From positions 1 to 41,503 of the forward strand of contig RFFQ01000046.1 of assembly GCA_003697105.1 (NCBI GenBank): a DNA stretch of 41,503 nucleotides, written 5' to 3'. A model generated the notes under the pieces. It was not told the origin of the DNA, searched no databases, and saw only the letters and a list, made by a program, of their open reading frames with translations. Below are positions 10,534 to 18,368 of this stretch, one piece after another. Position numbers and translations under genes: made by a program. The number at the start of each line of letters is the position of its first letter. Position 1 is the first letter of the stretch. The stretch comes from Gemmatimonadota bacterium (lineage in GTDB: Bacteria > 4572-55 > J002).

Positions 10534-10575
10534 GCTTAGACTTGCCAAGCCGTTAATAACTTGGCAAGTCTAAGC
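10534..10575 (-). terminator. Perfect 16-bp stem, 10-nt loop, between two surface genes
   Basis: Arms 10534-10549 (GCTTAGACTTGCCAAG) and 10560-10575 are exact reverse complements, separated by a 10-nt AT-rich loop. It lies 22 nt after the stop of the 1075-aa gene and just upstream of the giant gene, on the transcribed minus strand. Read on the minus strand the stem is followed only by CTTTATTAAA, so the U-tract is weak. It may be a terminator or attenuator, an mRNA-stabilising stem that sets relative expression, or a dispersed palindromic repeat. Confidence 0.6.
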
Positions 10576-10597
10576 AACTACTTACACGGGCAAACCG

Positions 10598-13500
10598 CTA
10601 GTCAATCGTGACTTTATACGATACACGCCCTTGTGCCCCGGAATTGAGCCGCCCGTTCGCCGCACTATTCCAAATCCAACGGATATCGGTCACCGTCGGA
10701 TCATTAGCCGCTGCAGTCCAGGTTGCCCCATTGTCGTTACTGTATTCAATGGTATCCGTACCACCGCTACCAATTTCAAACCGTGCTGAATTCGGTACGT
10801 AAGTGGTATTTGCCGGAATATCATCATAGATGTAAACCGTATCCAACGCCGTTGCCGCCGTGTTATAGAAGTTCACATAATACTTCAGTGTATCTTGCGG
10901 AACCCCTTGATTCACGGTAGCAGTTTGGTTATATGTGGTATCTCCATCCGCATAACTACTTGGACCGAGGTTACGAACAGCTTTCCGCACATCCATGCTG
11001 GCATCGATAACGGTCGTAATATCGACCGCGGGGTCAGATGCACCAGTGGCATCTCCCTGACCCACTGCCGTAATCGTTGCCACATCCGAAACACCGTCCG
11101 GAGCGTTGGAGGGGATAAACGCCACAACCCGAATCCGCCAGCTACCACCAATCGGTACAGTATAAAGCAGATCCCATTGCCCGCCGGCAAAGGGCAACGC
11201 ATCCCATTGGTCTGCCGTATCGGGATCTTCCTGATACAAGGCGTAGCTCCAACCGCGGCTAGAACTGATCGTAAAGTAGGAGTTGGTCTGGGAGGTATCC
11301 GCACCCGGAATGATCGTGTTCCCCAAGTTAATCAAATCATGGATATACGAGACTTGAGTATTGGGACGGCCCGAATTTGACCGATCCGGCTCTAGCAAGA
11401 GATTCGGGTTCCGTGGAATACGAATAGAGTCACGGACCGTACTATCAATGTCAGTCTTATTGGTAGAGGTCGCCGTAAAGTACGTTGGATAGGTACCAAA
11501 GGCAGTTGTTGCCGGAAAATCCACCACCGCATACACACATGCCGTATCGCCGCCGGCAACCGGACCAATATCACTAATAGCGGAGAGTTCACTTGCATCC
11601 AAATCACCTTGACAGTCGGCGTCTTCATAGTAGGTCACGTTCCAGGTAGCCGGAAATAGACTTTCCGATAAGGTGTATGTATCGGCCCGGTTTGCTGGGT
11701 TCCGTACGGTCAACGGAATGTTGACAACCGTACTGCTATCGGGGTCAGGCCCTTGGAAGGTGTATGCATTTTCATCCGTAGCCACCGCATCACCACCGTA
11801 AGTATACAAACGGTTCACATATTCCACGGCGGCACCGGTGACATTACGGAAGATGATGGTCGTCCGGTTCACCGCACCAATCACCGCGGTCACCACATCT
11901 CCATTTGTAGCAGAGGTTAGTGGCGCCACTTCCAACGTATCGGTCGCCGCATTAATAACGGCTGAAATACGCGTGATCTCATTGCCAACATTAATAAACT
12001 GACCCACTTGAAAACCCGTCGCATCTGCTACTTGTAAATACTGCGTACTCGGGGTAGAACCCTGAGTTGGGTCTGCGGTCAACGTGGTTTCTAGATTGGG
12101 GTTGTTGGTTGAGAAACCGGGAGCATAGGAGGTATCCGCCGGGTTGATGGACGATTGGGCATAGATCACAATGGTAGAGTCTGTACCGGCATCCACATTG
12201 GCATCCACATACACTTGGACCCGAATCATCGCCGTATCTCCCGGCGCCACGGTGCCCACATCACGGTTAAGGTCACCATCCACATTACCCAGCGGTGTTG
12301 CTCCGTCAAAGAACGAAACCGTGAAACTCCCTGGCTTCTGGCTACCATTGGCACCAAACCGCAAAATGTTGATAATGTCATCCTGCAAACCATTGTTCCG
12401 CACCGTGAGATAAATATTTTGGGTTTCTCCGCCAGCAATCGTATTGATGACAACGGTATCTTCGCTGGCGTTCGTGCCAAAGTCATGCGCCGTTGGTAAC
12501 CCAGCGGGACCGATAGAAACCGATACTTTTTCATAACCCGGACCGTTCAAGCGGGTTTGAACCGGGTTGGTCGGCTGATTGGCTTCCGATTGGTCATCCA
12601 AACGATACTCGACTTGCCCTTGGTTCCGGATAGGAGAACGGCTGGCGGTCAGGTCAACCGGAATGCGAACATCAAACTCAAAATCCCAGTTTTGACCGGC
12701 AATCAAAGTACCGCTACCCGAAGAGGTGGTACCGGTAACAAAACCAATCCCGCGGATGAAATAACCGGCGCCTTGGCTGGCAGCCCATGTTTCGGCATTG
12801 GTTCGGTCGTCAAACCACATCCCAGTACTTCCATCGGGCCAAGAGCCATCCGTCGCATCCGAGAGAGTATCGGTAGCGGCAGGTGTGGTGGTACCCACCC
12901 AATACAGGATACTCCCTGCGGCTGGGGTGTACTGAGTATTGTTATCCACCCGGACAATGGGGAAGGGTTCGGAGGTTAAATCCGCATCATCCCGGGTAGG
13001 TAAGGGGTCCGTAATAATGACCCCATAGTAAAACGCATCCGCCGTTCCGTCACTACCGGTATCAACATGGATCGAGTCAAAACCAGTGGATTGATTACCA
13101 ATGTTGCTCCCATAGAGCGAATAAACAAGCGTATCGCCTGAAGACGCATCGGCAACGTTGACATTTTTGTTAGCAGTCACAATCGCCTCTTCGCTCACCG
13201 TTGTTAAATGATAGTTGACGCTATCATTACAGGCTTGACCCGAAACCGTGTCGCCGGCAGCGGCATAACCCCGAATATCGATTTCAATAAGCTGCCCACT
13301 CGTTGCCGTTACCGGAACGGTGTACGATACAATTAGGGAAACCTGATTATTCGGTGCGTTATAATCACCCGGCACATCCGTGACATAGGTAGTAGTATCT
13401 TCACCGGCGTCAATCAACCCGTTGTTATTTGTATCCAGATAGATTGCGGCATTCGAAAGACTAAAGCCGGTCGCATTAGTATTACTACCGTTAGCAAGTG

Positions 13501-13825
13501 AAACATAAAAATCGTTCAAGTCATTACCGGCATTGGTAAGGGTGTATTGATAGTACACAACCTGTCCGGGGGCGGCACTTTGCTGGTGAGCATAAGAGGG
13601 GGCGCTCCCGCTCGGGGTAATATCCATCCCGCAGATTTCCTGAACGGTGGTGATCACTTGATTCGATGGGGTCGTAAATTGCTGACCCGTCTGATCCACA
13701 TATACCGCCGAGGCAACGTTGGTAATGTCCGTACCCGCGCGCGTATATGCATTTGCTGACGATGTGGCCATCAAGATGCCCGCCATCAGCAACACAACAA
13801 GTATGAGTAACTTGTGATTAGACAT
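10598..13825 (-). CDS. Secreted multi-module DUF11-like surface protein
   Basis: 1075 residues. The start is ATG at 13825, chosen because AGGAGG lies 7 nt upstream and because it begins a clear signal peptide ('LLILVVLLMAGILMATSSA', then NAYTRAG). The mature protein is rich in Asn, Thr, Asp and Gly and almost lacks Lys in long stretches, as is common in secreted beta-sandwich proteins. The first module ('AGTDITNVASAVYVDQTG') is homologous to the N-terminus of the downstream giant. Later modules are DUF11-like, and the last (~970-1075) resembles the 173-aa protein upstream. Asp/Asn-rich loops such as 'LDTNNNGLIDAGED' resemble calcium-binding repeats. No barrel, OmpA domain or obvious sorting tail is seen, so how it stays at the surface is unknown. 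The gene lies between the 173-aa gene and the giant gene on the same strand. No enzymatic function is claimed. Confidence 0.88.
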   Translation of the reverse strand: MSNHKLLILVVLLMAGILMATSSANAYTRAGTDITNVASAVYVDQTGQQFTTPSNQVITTVQEICGMDITPSGSAPSYAHQQSAAPGQVVYYQYTLTNAGNDLNDFYVSLANGSNTNATGFSLSNAAIYLDTNNNGLIDAGEDTTTYVTDVPGDYNAPNNQVSLIVSYTVPVTATSGQLIEIDIRGYAAAGDTVSGQACNDSVNYHLTTVSEEAIVTANKNVNVADASSGDTLVYSLYGSNIGNQSTGFDSIHVDTGSDGTADAFYYGVIITDPLPTRDDADLTSEPFPIVRVDNNTQYTPAAGSILYWVGTTTPAATDTLSDATDGSWPDGSTGMWFDDRTNAETWAASQGAGYFIRGIGFVTGTTSSGSGTLIAGQNWDFEFDVRIPVDLTASRSPIRNQGQVEYRLDDQSEANQPTNPVQTRLNGPGYEKVSVSIGPAGLPTAHDFGTNASEDTVVINTIAGGETQNIYLTVRNNGLQDDIINILRFGANGSQKPGSFTVSFFDGATPLGNVDGDLNRDVGTVAPGDTAMIRVQVYVDANVDAGTDSTIVIYAQSSINPADTSYAPGFSTNNPNLETTLTADPTQGSTPSTQYLQVADATGFQVGQFINVGNEITRISAVINAATDTLEVAPLTSATNGDVVTAVIGAVNRTTIIFRNVTGAAVEYVNRLYTYGGDAVATDENAYTFQGPDPDSSTVVNIPLTVRNPANRADTYTLSESLFPATWNVTYYEDADCQGDLDASELSAISDIGPVAGGDTACVYAVVDFPATTAFGTYPTYFTATSTNKTDIDSTVRDSIRIPRNPNLLLEPDRSNSGRPNTQVSYIHDLINLGNTIIPGADTSQTNSYFTISSSRGWSYALYQEDPDTADQWDALPFAGGQWDLLYTVPIGGSWRIRVVAFIPSNAPDGVSDVATITAVGQGDATGASDPAVDITTVIDASMDVRKAVRNLGPSSYADGDTTYNQTATVNQGVPQDTLKYYVNFYNTAATALDTVYIYDDIPANTTYVPNSARFEIGSGGTDTIEYSNDNGATWTAAANDPTVTDIRWIWNSAANGRLNSGAQGRVSYKVTID

Positions 13826-13832
13826 TTGAAAA

Positions 13833-13838
13833 CCTCCT
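13833..13838 (-). promoter_or_regulatory. Strong ribosome binding site that fixes the start at 13825
   Basis: AGGAGG on the minus strand, 7 nt before ATG at 13825. The open frame extends 37 codons further upstream to a TTG, but that extension has no spaced ribosome site and would bury the signal peptide. Confidence 0.85.
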
Positions 13839-13916
13839 GAAAAAGGGTTACCAATAAAAGGCGACGTACAAATCACACGTGGATTTGAACGCGAAAAAAC
13901 AGAACACATTCGACAC

Positions 13917-13943
13917 AAAAAAACGGTAGAGGTCAAACCTCCC
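13917..13943 (-). terminator. Weak hairpin followed by a T7 run, upstream of the 1075-aa gene
   Basis: On the minus strand GAGGT-TTG-ACCTC forms a 5-bp stem, extended by a GG/CC pair across a 2-nt bulge, then one G and seven Ts. It lies about 95 nt after the stop of the 173-aa gene and about 90 nt before the start of the next gene. It could end some transcripts of the 173-aa gene or act as a leader attenuator. The stem is short and interrupted. Confidence 0.35.
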
Positions 13944-14037
13944 TAAACGGTGGTATATCTTTGAGCTATCGCCTCCTTTCAACTCAAAACGATGATATAA
14001 GTATGTTACACGCATAAAAAACCTCGGTTATCATCTG

Positions 14038-14559
14038 TTATTTAACTTTAACCCGGTATTTAAACACAATTTCAGCCGCTGGTTCCAGCGGTTCAAACAA
14101 TGTCCATTGAATATGAGTGTACATATCGGGTGTGGCGATTTTCTTTTTCTCAACCAGATTTCCATTTTCGTCTTCTTCCATCACCGTATATGCAATGGGC
14201 GGAACTTGATACGTCTTACCTTTATCAATGCTGTATTTCAGTTCCACATTCGCCATTTCTGTGGCGGTGCTATCAATATACACCGTTTGGTCGGGGATTG
14301 GGCCCACAATGCTGACATCGTTTGCCGCCGTTTCCCCTTCGTTCCAGTACACAAGAGTGTATTCAATCACATCTTCCGGAAAGGCTTTTTCTGCGGGCGC
14401 AAATTTTTCTTTGACTACCTTTTCGCCATCCACAATTTCTTCCACAAAAAGCACTTTTTGAGCGCGCATTTCACCCTTTAATGCAGGTCCCGCAACCTGA
14501 GCGAGAACCGTCGCGGCAAAAAGTAGAAAAAGGATAAACCCACCACTAAATTTTGTCAT
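14038..14559 (-). CDS. Small secreted single-module DUF11-like protein
   Basis: 173 residues. Start at ATG 14559, with AGGAGG 6 nt upstream. The N-terminus 'GGFILFLLFAATVLAQ' is a typical signal peptide. The rest is one beta module of the DUF11 type: 'VIEYTLVYWNEGETAANDV', then 'PIPDQTVYIDSTATEM', ending with 'EIVFKYRVKVK'. The layout matches the last module of the 1075-aa protein (conflict-free alignment of the 'PxxTxYxxxSA' region and the final 'xYKVxI' strand). It is Lys/Glu-rich, unlike its Asn/Thr-rich neighbour. It is the first gene of the four-gene surface cluster and may be a chaperone-like or capping subunit, but nothing in the sequence shows that. Confidence 0.85.
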   Translation of the reverse strand: MTKFSGGFILFLLFAATVLAQVAGPALKGEMRAQKVLFVEEIVDGEKVVKEKFAPAEKAFPEDVIEYTLVYWNEGETAANDVSIVGPIPDQTVYIDSTATEMANVELKYSIDKGKTYQVPPIAYTVMEEDENGNLVEKKKIATPDMYTHIQWTLFEPLEPAAEIVFKYRVKVK

Positions 14560-14565
14560 GTAAAT

Positions 14566-14571
14566 CCTCCT
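14566..14571 (-). promoter_or_regulatory. Strong ribosome binding site that fixes the start at 14559
   Basis: AGGAGG on the minus strand, 6 nt before ATG at 14559. A longer in-frame start at 14607 would add 16 residues in front of the signal peptide and lacks such a site. Confidence 0.8.
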
Positions 14572-14914
14572 AAAAAATGATGAAACAAGTATAAGGTATT
14601 CCCTCAAAATAGATGATAATTTACCGGAACACTTTGATTAGCAAAGGGTACACCAAAAAAAACATAACGATATAAATCTTTTTTTATCAGCTAGTTATAT
14701 AAAACACCAAGTGAACCCCCACACCCTATCCAGATAATTTAGGGGTTTAAATACCACCGGTAAGGGTTGATCCGCATACCGTTACTAAAGTGGACTCTTG
14801 CAGAACACCAAAACGGCAGCAATAAACCGCTTTATTATCAATAAGTTAACCGTTATTTCCAAAATCAAAAAAAACTATGTTTTACTAGCATCAACATAAC
14901 GGAGAGTCATTCAC

Positions 14915-14943
14915 TTGAGTACTGTTGTAAATTGTGTTATATT
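14915..14943 (+). promoter_or_regulatory. Sigma70-like promoter of the transposase relic
   Basis: TTGAGT (14915-14920), a 17-nt spacer, TATATT (14938-14943). Transcription would begin near 14950 and run into the GGAGG and ATG of the relic. Confidence 0.55.
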
Positions 14944-14944
14944 C

Positions 14945-14979
14945 GTTCCTCCATGTGAACTTATTACTTTTGGAGGAAC
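14945..14979 (+). repeat. Inverted repeat overlapping the relic's ribosome site
   Basis: GTTCCTCCA (14945-14953) and TGGAGGAAC (14971-14979) are perfect 9-bp complements with a 17-nt loop. The right arm contains the GGAGG that serves the ATG at 14986. A transcript starting near 14950 would lack most of the left arm, whereas read-through RNA from outside would pair fully and hide the ribosome site. Confidence 0.6.
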
Positions 14980-14985
14980 AAACGT

Positions 14986-15132
14986 ATGATGCAGCGTCAG
15001 TTTTGGGCAATATCATCAAATCGGATCGTACAAAATCTGGCAAATAGCGCTATAAGTGTCATACCTGCGGCACGATTTTTTATCGACGCCGGAAGAGCGA
15101 AGCCAGAGAATAGAAACAGAGAACTCCCGCGA
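14986..15132 (+). pseudogene. Decayed zinc-ribbon transposase N-terminus
   Basis: ATG at 14986 has GGAGG 9 nt upstream. Reading MMQ-R-QF, then shifting frame once at 15004-15006, gives 'GNIIKSDRTKSGK', a stop at 15045-15047, then 'RYKCHTCGTIFYRRRKS'. Three single changes restore an intact start: CGT (14995-14997) from TGT, a lost base in a TGT before GGC at 15006, and TAG from CAG. The repaired protein would have a CxxC-type zinc ribbon (CQFCG and CHTCG) with the spacing seen in InsA-like/IS1-type and related transposases. No downstream DDE domain is recognisable, so only the first ~45 codons survive. The family assignment is from the zinc-ribbon pattern alone. Confidence 0.6.
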
Positions 15133-15272
15133 TAGCGGCAACACTGGTAAACAGATAGATTCTCGCATAACGACCAAATGAAAAAACGTAATAAATTTAT
15201 TATCAATATGTTACAAATAATGTAGGCATTTTTACCACTGACCACCCATTCTCCCCTCCCACCAGAGGTGTA

Positions 15273-15301
15273 TTGACTGTATTTTCACTTTATGTTATTA
15301 T
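15273..15301 (+). promoter_or_regulatory. Sigma70-like promoter for dxr
   Basis: TTGACT (15273-15278), a 17-nt spacer, TATTAT (15296-15301), about 70 nt before the dxr start. Spacing is optimal and both hexamers match the consensus at five of six positions. Confidence 0.65.
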
Positions 15302-15370
15302 CTCTTCCATCATCACGAAGACGGGTTGCGGTACAAACACCAGACATACGGAATTTTAAAGGATAGAAAC

Positions 15371-16513
15371 ATGAAACGGGTTTGCATTTTAGGTTCGACG
15401 GGGTCGATTGGAGTCAATAGCTTGAAAGTAATCAAGCAGTTTGAAGGAGAGATGGAGGTTGTCGCACTATCGTGCTACCAAAATATCACTAAACTGGCGG
15501 AACAAGTTGAAAAGTACCGTCCGCAACAAGTTGCCATTGTCGATTCGAGCAAAATAAGCGCATTTAAGGCACGATGCCGTGTACCCGTGGAAGTGCTTTC
15601 TGGCGTGGATGGCTTAGTAGAAATAGTGAAAAACCCTGATATAAATACAATTATCACTGCCGTGGTTGGTGCAGCAGGTCTCCTCCCTACAATTCGGGGC
15701 ATCCAAGAAAGCAAAAACATCGCCATTGCGAATAAAGAGACCTTGGTTATCGCCGGGGAGTTAGTGATGCAGGAAGCCCGCCGGCATGGGGTCTCGTTAC
15801 TCCCTGTCGATAGTGAACACAGTGCCATTCACCAATGTTTGCATCACCGCCAACCGGACGAAATTCAAAAACTGATTCTGACGGCATCCGGGGGACCCTT
15901 CCGAACCCTACCGGCAACAGATTTTGAGAAGATCACCGTTGAAGATGCACTAAATCACCCCACGTGGAACATGGGCGCTAAAATCACAATTGATAGTGCC
16001 ACCCTGATGAATAAGGGTCTGGAGGTCATTGAAGCACACTGGCTATTCGGCGTTGATGTGGATCGTGTGGAAGTGTTGGTACATCCCCAATCGATCATCC
16101 ATTCCATGGTTGAATTTGTGGACGGCTCAATTATGGCTCAACTCGGCTCACCGGACATGAAATTGCCGATCCAGTATGCCTTGACTTACCCTTATCATCG
16201 GGCACCGGCCTCCATCACCACCGATTTTGTCCAGTTGGGGCAACTCACCTTTGAAGCCCCCGATATGGATCGATTTCCCTGCTTACGGTTAGCCTATGAA
16301 GCCGCCCGAGCCGGTGGCACCTTCCCCGCCGTGCTGAATGCCGCAAATGAAATCGCCGTAAATGCCTTTTTAAACCGGCAGATTCGCTTTATCGAAATCC
16401 CCCAATTGATTGAAACCACGATGAAGGCACACCAAAACCATGCCCACCCCACCCTAGCGGAAATCCTACATGCCGACCAGTGGGCACGGGATTTTACCCA
16501 GCAAACCATTTGA
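15371..16513 (+). CDS. dxr: 1-deoxy-D-xylulose 5-phosphate reductoisomerase
   Basis: 380 residues, the usual family length. It converts DXP to 2-C-methyl-D-erythritol 4-phosphate with NADPH, the committed step of the MEP isoprenoid pathway, in the cytoplasm. The NADPH-binding GSTGSIG is at residues 8-14. The metal and substrate motifs 'DSEHSAIHQ', 'LTASGGPF', 'HPTWNMGAKITIDSATLMNK' and 'HPQSIIHSMVEF' are all intact. Start 15371 is preceded by AAGGA at 7 nt; upstream codons are not family-like. In many diderms dxr is followed by rseP and bamA; here it is followed by an unknown membrane protein 13 nt downstream. So the organism uses the MEP route, at least in part. Confidence 0.97.
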   Translation: MKRVCILGSTGSIGVNSLKVIKQFEGEMEVVALSCYQNITKLAEQVEKYRPQQVAIVDSSKISAFKARCRVPVEVLSGVDGLVEIVKNPDINTIITAVVGAAGLLPTIRGIQESKNIAIANKETLVIAGELVMQEARRHGVSLLPVDSEHSAIHQCLHHRQPDEIQKLILTASGGPFRTLPATDFEKITVEDALNHPTWNMGAKITIDSATLMNKGLEVIEAHWLFGVDVDRVEVLVHPQSIIHSMVEFVDGSIMAQLGSPDMKLPIQYALTYPYHRAPASITTDFVQLGQLTFEAPDMDRFPCLRLAYEAARAGGTFPAVLNAANEIAVNAFLNRQIRFIEIPQLIETTMKAHQNHAHPTLAEILHADQWARDFTQQTI

Positions 16514-16526
16514 CAAATACCGGCTG

Positions 16527-17291
16527 ATGAACGATATTCTCCATCCCATAGACAGCGAACGCCATCCCGAACGTCCGCAACCGGAAATCCACTACCGTAC
16601 CAGTTGGGCAGATCGCCTACCGGTAGCGTTTGCCCACATTATCGGGGCGATACTGATTTCCGGCAGTGTCATGTTAGGGTGGGTGATGTTAGGAACACTG
16701 TTCCGCTTTCCGGTGCTATCACTTCTGTTTGATAGCATTTTCGCCGGAAGCCTAGCCGTTTCCTTCTTTTTAGTGCTTCGGGGAATCGCTTTTTTAGGGG
16801 AAACCCTCTCCTTCCGGTTAGATGACCGGCGGTTGCGCATTCAAGTGGAACTATTCGGCAAAGCGGTGGCGTTTAAAGCCGTGCCACTCCGCACCATAAC
16901 CGGTATTCACCGCCAAAATTCCGGTGATTATACCGAAAATATAACCGACCTGCTTGAATCCGCGGTGAATTTCATCCTCCGGCGGCGCAGTTATGTGGAG
17001 ATCGAAATTCAGAAACGACTTTCCCGCAATCCGGTCGTTTCGCGGGAGATGCACCAAGCGTATTTTCAACCGGAAGTGGACTTACCTACCGGTAGCCGCT
17101 TGGTGATTCAAACGACAGAGGGCATGATCAGCATTCCCAAAAGTACAACCCATTTTAAGACCTATCAGGCATTGGAAATGCGGTTGCTCGGGCAAAAAAC
17201 CACCCCCCCACCAACCCCCCCAGAGGCGACCAAAGCGGTAGATGAAGCGCAATTTCGGGTGATTATGCCCGACGAATACGAAAACGAATAG
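16527..17291 (+). CDS. Unknown membrane protein with two N-terminal transmembrane segments
   Basis: 254 residues, not recognised. ATG 16527 lies 13 nt after the dxr stop; an upstream in-frame start would overlap dxr and adds no hydrophobic sequence. Two membrane segments ('AFAHIIGAILISGSVMLG' and a second near 'LSLLFDSIFAGSLAVSFF') form a hairpin near residues 35-95. The rest is a soluble domain of alternating beta strands ('FRLDDRRLRIQVELFGKAV', 'PLRTITGI') reminiscent of bacterial PH-like domains such as bPH2, then a Pro/Thr-rich stretch ('TTPPPTPPEAT') and a short tail. The PH-like reading is a guess from strand pattern. No clear ribosome site is seen, so translation may be coupled to dxr. 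Confidence 0.75.
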   Translation: MNDILHPIDSERHPERPQPEIHYRTSWADRLPVAFAHIIGAILISGSVMLGWVMLGTLFRFPVLSLLFDSIFAGSLAVSFFLVLRGIAFLGETLSFRLDDRRLRIQVELFGKAVAFKAVPLRTITGIHRQNSGDYTENITDLLESAVNFILRRRSYVEIEIQKRLSRNPVVSREMHQAYFQPEVDLPTGSRLVIQTTEGMISIPKSTTHFKTYQALEMRLLGQKTTPPPTPPEATKAVDEAQFRVIMPDEYENE

Positions 17292-17304
17292 AAAGGATAG
17301 AAAT

Positions 17305-18345
17305 ATGCAAGTGATTCGCATCCACGAAACCGGCAGCCCCGGCGTATTACGTTGTGAAGAGATCGATCCTCCCGTAATTCGCCCCGATCAAGTTTTGGTA
17401 CGTATCAAAGCCACCGCCATTAACCATTTGGATATTTGGATCCGGAAAGGTATCCCGAAAGTCCCCCTACCCATGATTTTAGGCAGTGATGCGGCCGGAA
17501 CAATTGCCGAAGTCGGCTCCGCGGTGCACGGATGGAACGTGGGTAACGACGTGGTATTGCAACCGGCAGTCAGTTGTGGGCGGTGTGAATCCTGCCTAAA
17601 AGGACGCGATAATTTCTGTGCACACTATGAAATCCGTGGGGAACAGGTGAACGGGTTCAATGCCGAATATGTAGCGGTCTCGCCGGCAGATATGATTCCC
17701 AAACCCCCATCAATTGCCTATGAAGAAGCCGCCGCCATCCCCCTTGCCTTTATGACCGCTTGGGAAATGCTCATCCGTAAGGCGCAACTCCAACCCGGAC
17801 AAACCGTACTCATCTGGGGGGCGGGGAGTGGGGTCGGAAGTTCCGCTTTGCAAATCGCTAAATTATGCGGCGCCTACATCATTGCCACCGCCGGTAGTAA
17901 AACCAAACTGAAACAAGCGAAAGCGCTCGGTGCCCACCACGTTATTCATCATTATGAACACGATGTGAGTGCCGAAGTCAAAAAAATAACCAACCGGCGC
18001 GGGGTCGATGTGGTTGTAGAACATGTCGGACAAGCCACGTGGAATCAGAGTCTAAAATGCCTAGCGAAAGGAGGGAAACTGGTTACCTGCGGCGCGACCA
18101 CGGGCTATGATGTCAAGATTGACCTGCGCTTCCTCTTTTTCAAACAGCACCAAATCCTCGGCTCAACAATGGGGTCCCGCGGAGATTTACACCAAATTAT
18201 AAAACTCGTGGAACACGGTCATTTCAAAGGCATTGTGGACCGGATATTTCCGTTCGATCAAGTCGCTAATGCCCACCAATATGTAGAGGATAAACACCAT
18301 TTTGGCAAAGTCGTTCTTATCCCGAACAGCCAATTCTCATCTTAA
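17305..18345 (+). CDS. Zinc-type alcohol dehydrogenase / quinone oxidoreductase family protein
   Basis: 346 residues, a typical MDR-superfamily length. The N-terminal GroES-like domain has the structural zinc site Cys91, Cys94, Cys97 and Cys105 ('CGRCESCLKGRDNFC'). The Rossmann domain has 'WGAGSGVGSSALQIAK' for NAD(P). The position normally holding the catalytic zinc Cys reads NHLD (residues 40-43), so the catalytic zinc is probably absent, as in quinone oxidoreductase-like members. It probably reduces an activated alkene, quinone or aldehyde; the substrate cannot be read from sequence. The start has AAAGGA about 7 nt upstream, in a leader nearly the same as that of dxr. It is co-directional with its neighbours and 2 nt from the frame of the following exonuclease. 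Confidence 0.9.
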   Translation: MQVIRIHETGSPGVLRCEEIDPPVIRPDQVLVRIKATAINHLDIWIRKGIPKVPLPMILGSDAAGTIAEVGSAVHGWNVGNDVVLQPAVSCGRCESCLKGRDNFCAHYEIRGEQVNGFNAEYVAVSPADMIPKPPSIAYEEAAAIPLAFMTAWEMLIRKAQLQPGQTVLIWGAGSGVGSSALQIAKLCGAYIIATAGSKTKLKQAKALGAHHVIHHYEHDVSAEVKKITNRRGVDVVVEHVGQATWNQSLKCLAKGGKLVTCGATTGYDVKIDLRFLFFKQHQILGSTMGSRGDLHQIIKLVEHGHFKGIVDRIFPFDQVANAHQYVEDKHHFGKVVLIPNSQFSS

Positions 18346-18368
18346 TCATGTTAGAAATGAAGGATAAT

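Larger units (their letters stand above)
14560..15370. other. Intergenic region between divergent surface and dxr blocks
   Basis: About 810 bp, AT-rich, between divergently transcribed genes. It contains the leader of the 173-aa gene, a promoter and decayed transposase start (14915-15132), and the dxr promoter and leader (15273-15370). In 14610-14900 only AT-rich sequence with A and T runs is apparent; no gene or clear promoter of the surface cluster could be fixed there. Confidence 0.7.

Noticed and set aside
10895-11380. A 161-codon open frame on the plus strand across the 1075-aa gene
   Set aside because: Antisense to a continuous secreted-protein frame with strong start signals; its product is basic and featureless.
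14997-15245. An 82-codon minus-strand frame in the intergenic region
   Set aside because: It is antisense to the transposase relic, whose zinc-ribbon signature on the plus strand explains the region better.
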